Assembly (NCBI GenBank): GCA_030145245.1
Contig: JAQYWC010000030.1
Coordinates: 1-64,000, forward strand
Direction: 5' to 3'
DNA: 64,000 nt
From: Desulfobacterium sp.
GTDB taxonomy: Bacteria > Desulfobacterota > Desulfobacteria > Desulfobacterales > Desulfobacteraceae
Made by a program: the position numbers and the translations under genes. The notes beneath the pieces are model-generated. The model did no database searches and was not told the DNA's origin. It worked only from the letters and a program-made list of their open reading frames with translations. Below are positions 63,159 through 64,000 of this stretch, in pieces (within the stretch, counting starts at the first letter, position 1; each line of letters begins with the position of its first letter).

Positions 63159-63971
63159 ATGGAAACAATAATAGAGATGCAACTGATTGCCATAGATAAG
63201 GAAAAATGTAAGAAGGACGGTATCTGCATAACAGAGTGCCCGTTCAACATCCTGAAGGAGAACTCAGATGGTATACCCGAGATGATTCCGGGGGGAGAGG
63301 CTGTCTGTATGAGATGCGGTCACTGCCTGGCTGTTTGCCCCGCAGGAGCCCTGACATTAGGGGGGGAAGCGCCCGGGTCGTCCGGGCCGGTGAAAAAGAA
63401 TCTCTCCATCGAAGCAGATGCCATGGAGCATCTGCTGAAAACAAGGAGGTCTGTCCGGGTCTATAAAGACAAACCCGTGCCGCGCGAAACTGCAGGCCGC
63501 CTCATGGATATGATGCGCTGGGCGCCCACGGCAAAGAACCTTCAGCCCGTTTACTGGACCCTCGTGGATGACCGAAAGAAGATTCGGAGGATGGCGGGTA
63601 TGACCATCGACTGGTTACGGGAATGCAATATATTTCCGGAGATGATCGCCACCTGGGATAACGAGGGAGAGGATATGGTTCTGAGAGATGCGCCCCTTAT
63701 GGCCATTGCCCACTCTCATAAGGATGCTCTGAATCCTCCTGTCGACTGCACCATTGCAATGACGACGTTGGAGCTCGCCGCAAGTGCCATGGGGATCGGC
63801 GGTTGCTGGGCCGGTTTTTTCATGGGGGCCGCCAATAATTACGTACCCCTTGAAGAGTATCTCGATCTGCCCGAGGGGCATAATGTGTATGCCGCGTTAA
63901 TGCTGGGTTACCCGAAGTTCAGCTACCAGCGCATTCCCGCAAGAGAGGGGGAAAAGGTCCGCTGGTTCTGA
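63159..63971 (+). CDS. Ferredoxin-nitroreductase fusion protein
   Basis: This 270-residue protein joins an N-terminal 2[4Fe-4S] ferredoxin domain (CKKDGICITECPFNIL and CMRCGHCLAVCPAGAL, two four-Cys groups) to an FMN-dependent nitroreductase domain (TRRSVRVYKDKPV, WAPTAKNLQP, MGIGGCWAGFF). The ferredoxin part should pass electrons to the flavin, and the enzyme may reduce quinones, nitro groups or other acceptors. The frame opens at 63126; ATG codons at 63159 and 63177 are both possible, and AAGAGA supports 63159. Fused iron-sulfur nitroreductases are common in anaerobes. Confidence 0.9.
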   Translation: METIIEMQLIAIDKEKCKKDGICITECPFNILKENSDGIPEMIPGGEAVCMRCGHCLAVCPAGALTLGGEAPGSSGPVKKNLSIEADAMEHLLKTRRSVRVYKDKPVPRETAGRLMDMMRWAPTAKNLQPVYWTLVDDRKKIRRMAGMTIDWLRECNIFPEMIATWDNEGEDMVLRDAPLMAIAHSHKDALNPPVDCTIAMTTLELAASAMGIGGCWAGFFMGAANNYVPLEEYLDLPEGHNVYAALMLGYPKFSYQRIPAREGEKVRWF

Positions 63972-64000
63972 TTATGGAAAATCTTATATGAAATTGTGGA

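Overview
The window is about 50% GC and comes from a Gram-negative bacterium, most likely an anaerobic member of the Desulfobacterota (Desulfobacterales-like). That placement is an inference. It rests on an oxygen-sensitive type Fe-S serine dehydratase, a ferredoxin-nitroreductase fusion, paired acyl-CoA ligases and acyl-CoA dehydrogenases, a c-type heme sensor kinase and several cyclic-di-GMP proteins. No phage genes, insertion sequences or CRISPR arrays were seen, and there is one tRNA gene (tRNA-Arg, anticodon TCT).

Layout. (1) 849-10855: a chemosensory operon holding all seven parts of a Wsp pathway. It has two CheW proteins, a Cache-type receptor, CheB, CheR with a TPR tail, a CheA-receiver hybrid and a receiver-GGDEF output protein, followed closely by a MurG-like glycosyltransferase. 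There is no separate CheY, so the output is probably cyclic-di-GMP rather than flagellar switching. (2) 11006-19016: a promoter with a long leader, two or three exported or membrane proteins of unknown function, a hybrid histidine kinase with a CxxCH heme-type sensor domain, and a subtilase with two C-terminal beta domains but no visible signal peptide. (3) 19324-28943: a BrnQ transporter, an enolase-superfamily enzyme, a zinc alcohol dehydrogenase, and a minus-strand block of two acyl-CoA ligases and two acyl-CoA dehydrogenases. (4) 29129-37654: a MATE efflux gene behind a leader that looks like an attenuator, a GC-rich four-gene module (two membrane proteins, M20 amidohydrolase, L-serine dehydratase), a GNAT protein, a two-gene DUF4198-type periplasmic module with its own attenuator-like leader, and a chimeric scrap derived from the M20 and serine dehydratase genes. 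(5) 37674-39958: an HD-GYP protein and a lipoprotein hydrolase.

(6) 40403-56102 is the most unusual part. One tightly spaced plus-strand operon encodes a GAF-HlyD membrane-fusion protein, an M50 metalloprotease fused to HlyD-like segments, a shortened SecA-like ATPase, a periplasmic HlyD-type adaptor, a 1582-residue repeat protein, a PAS-GGDEF cyclase, a decayed EAL domain, an HDOD protein and a TolC-type outer-membrane channel. I read this as a dedicated, non-classical export route for the giant protein with cyclic-di-GMP control attached. The repeat protein carries an N-terminal LEPR-XLL-like motif, a DUF4347-like domain with a His/Cys pair, cadherin/VCBS-like repeats and a C-terminal hydrophobic tail.

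(7) 56143-63971: an exonuclease, a surface-repeat protein, a PerM-type permease, an acyl-CoA thioesterase, an Eis-like acetyltransferase, tRNA-Arg, an ArsR-type repressor with the same operator architecture before itself and before an Old-Yellow-Enzyme gene, a YgiN-like monooxygenase, and the ferredoxin-nitroreductase. Start codons were often moved downstream of the longest open frame because a ribosome binding site or the conserved domain start favoured it; each such choice is stated.
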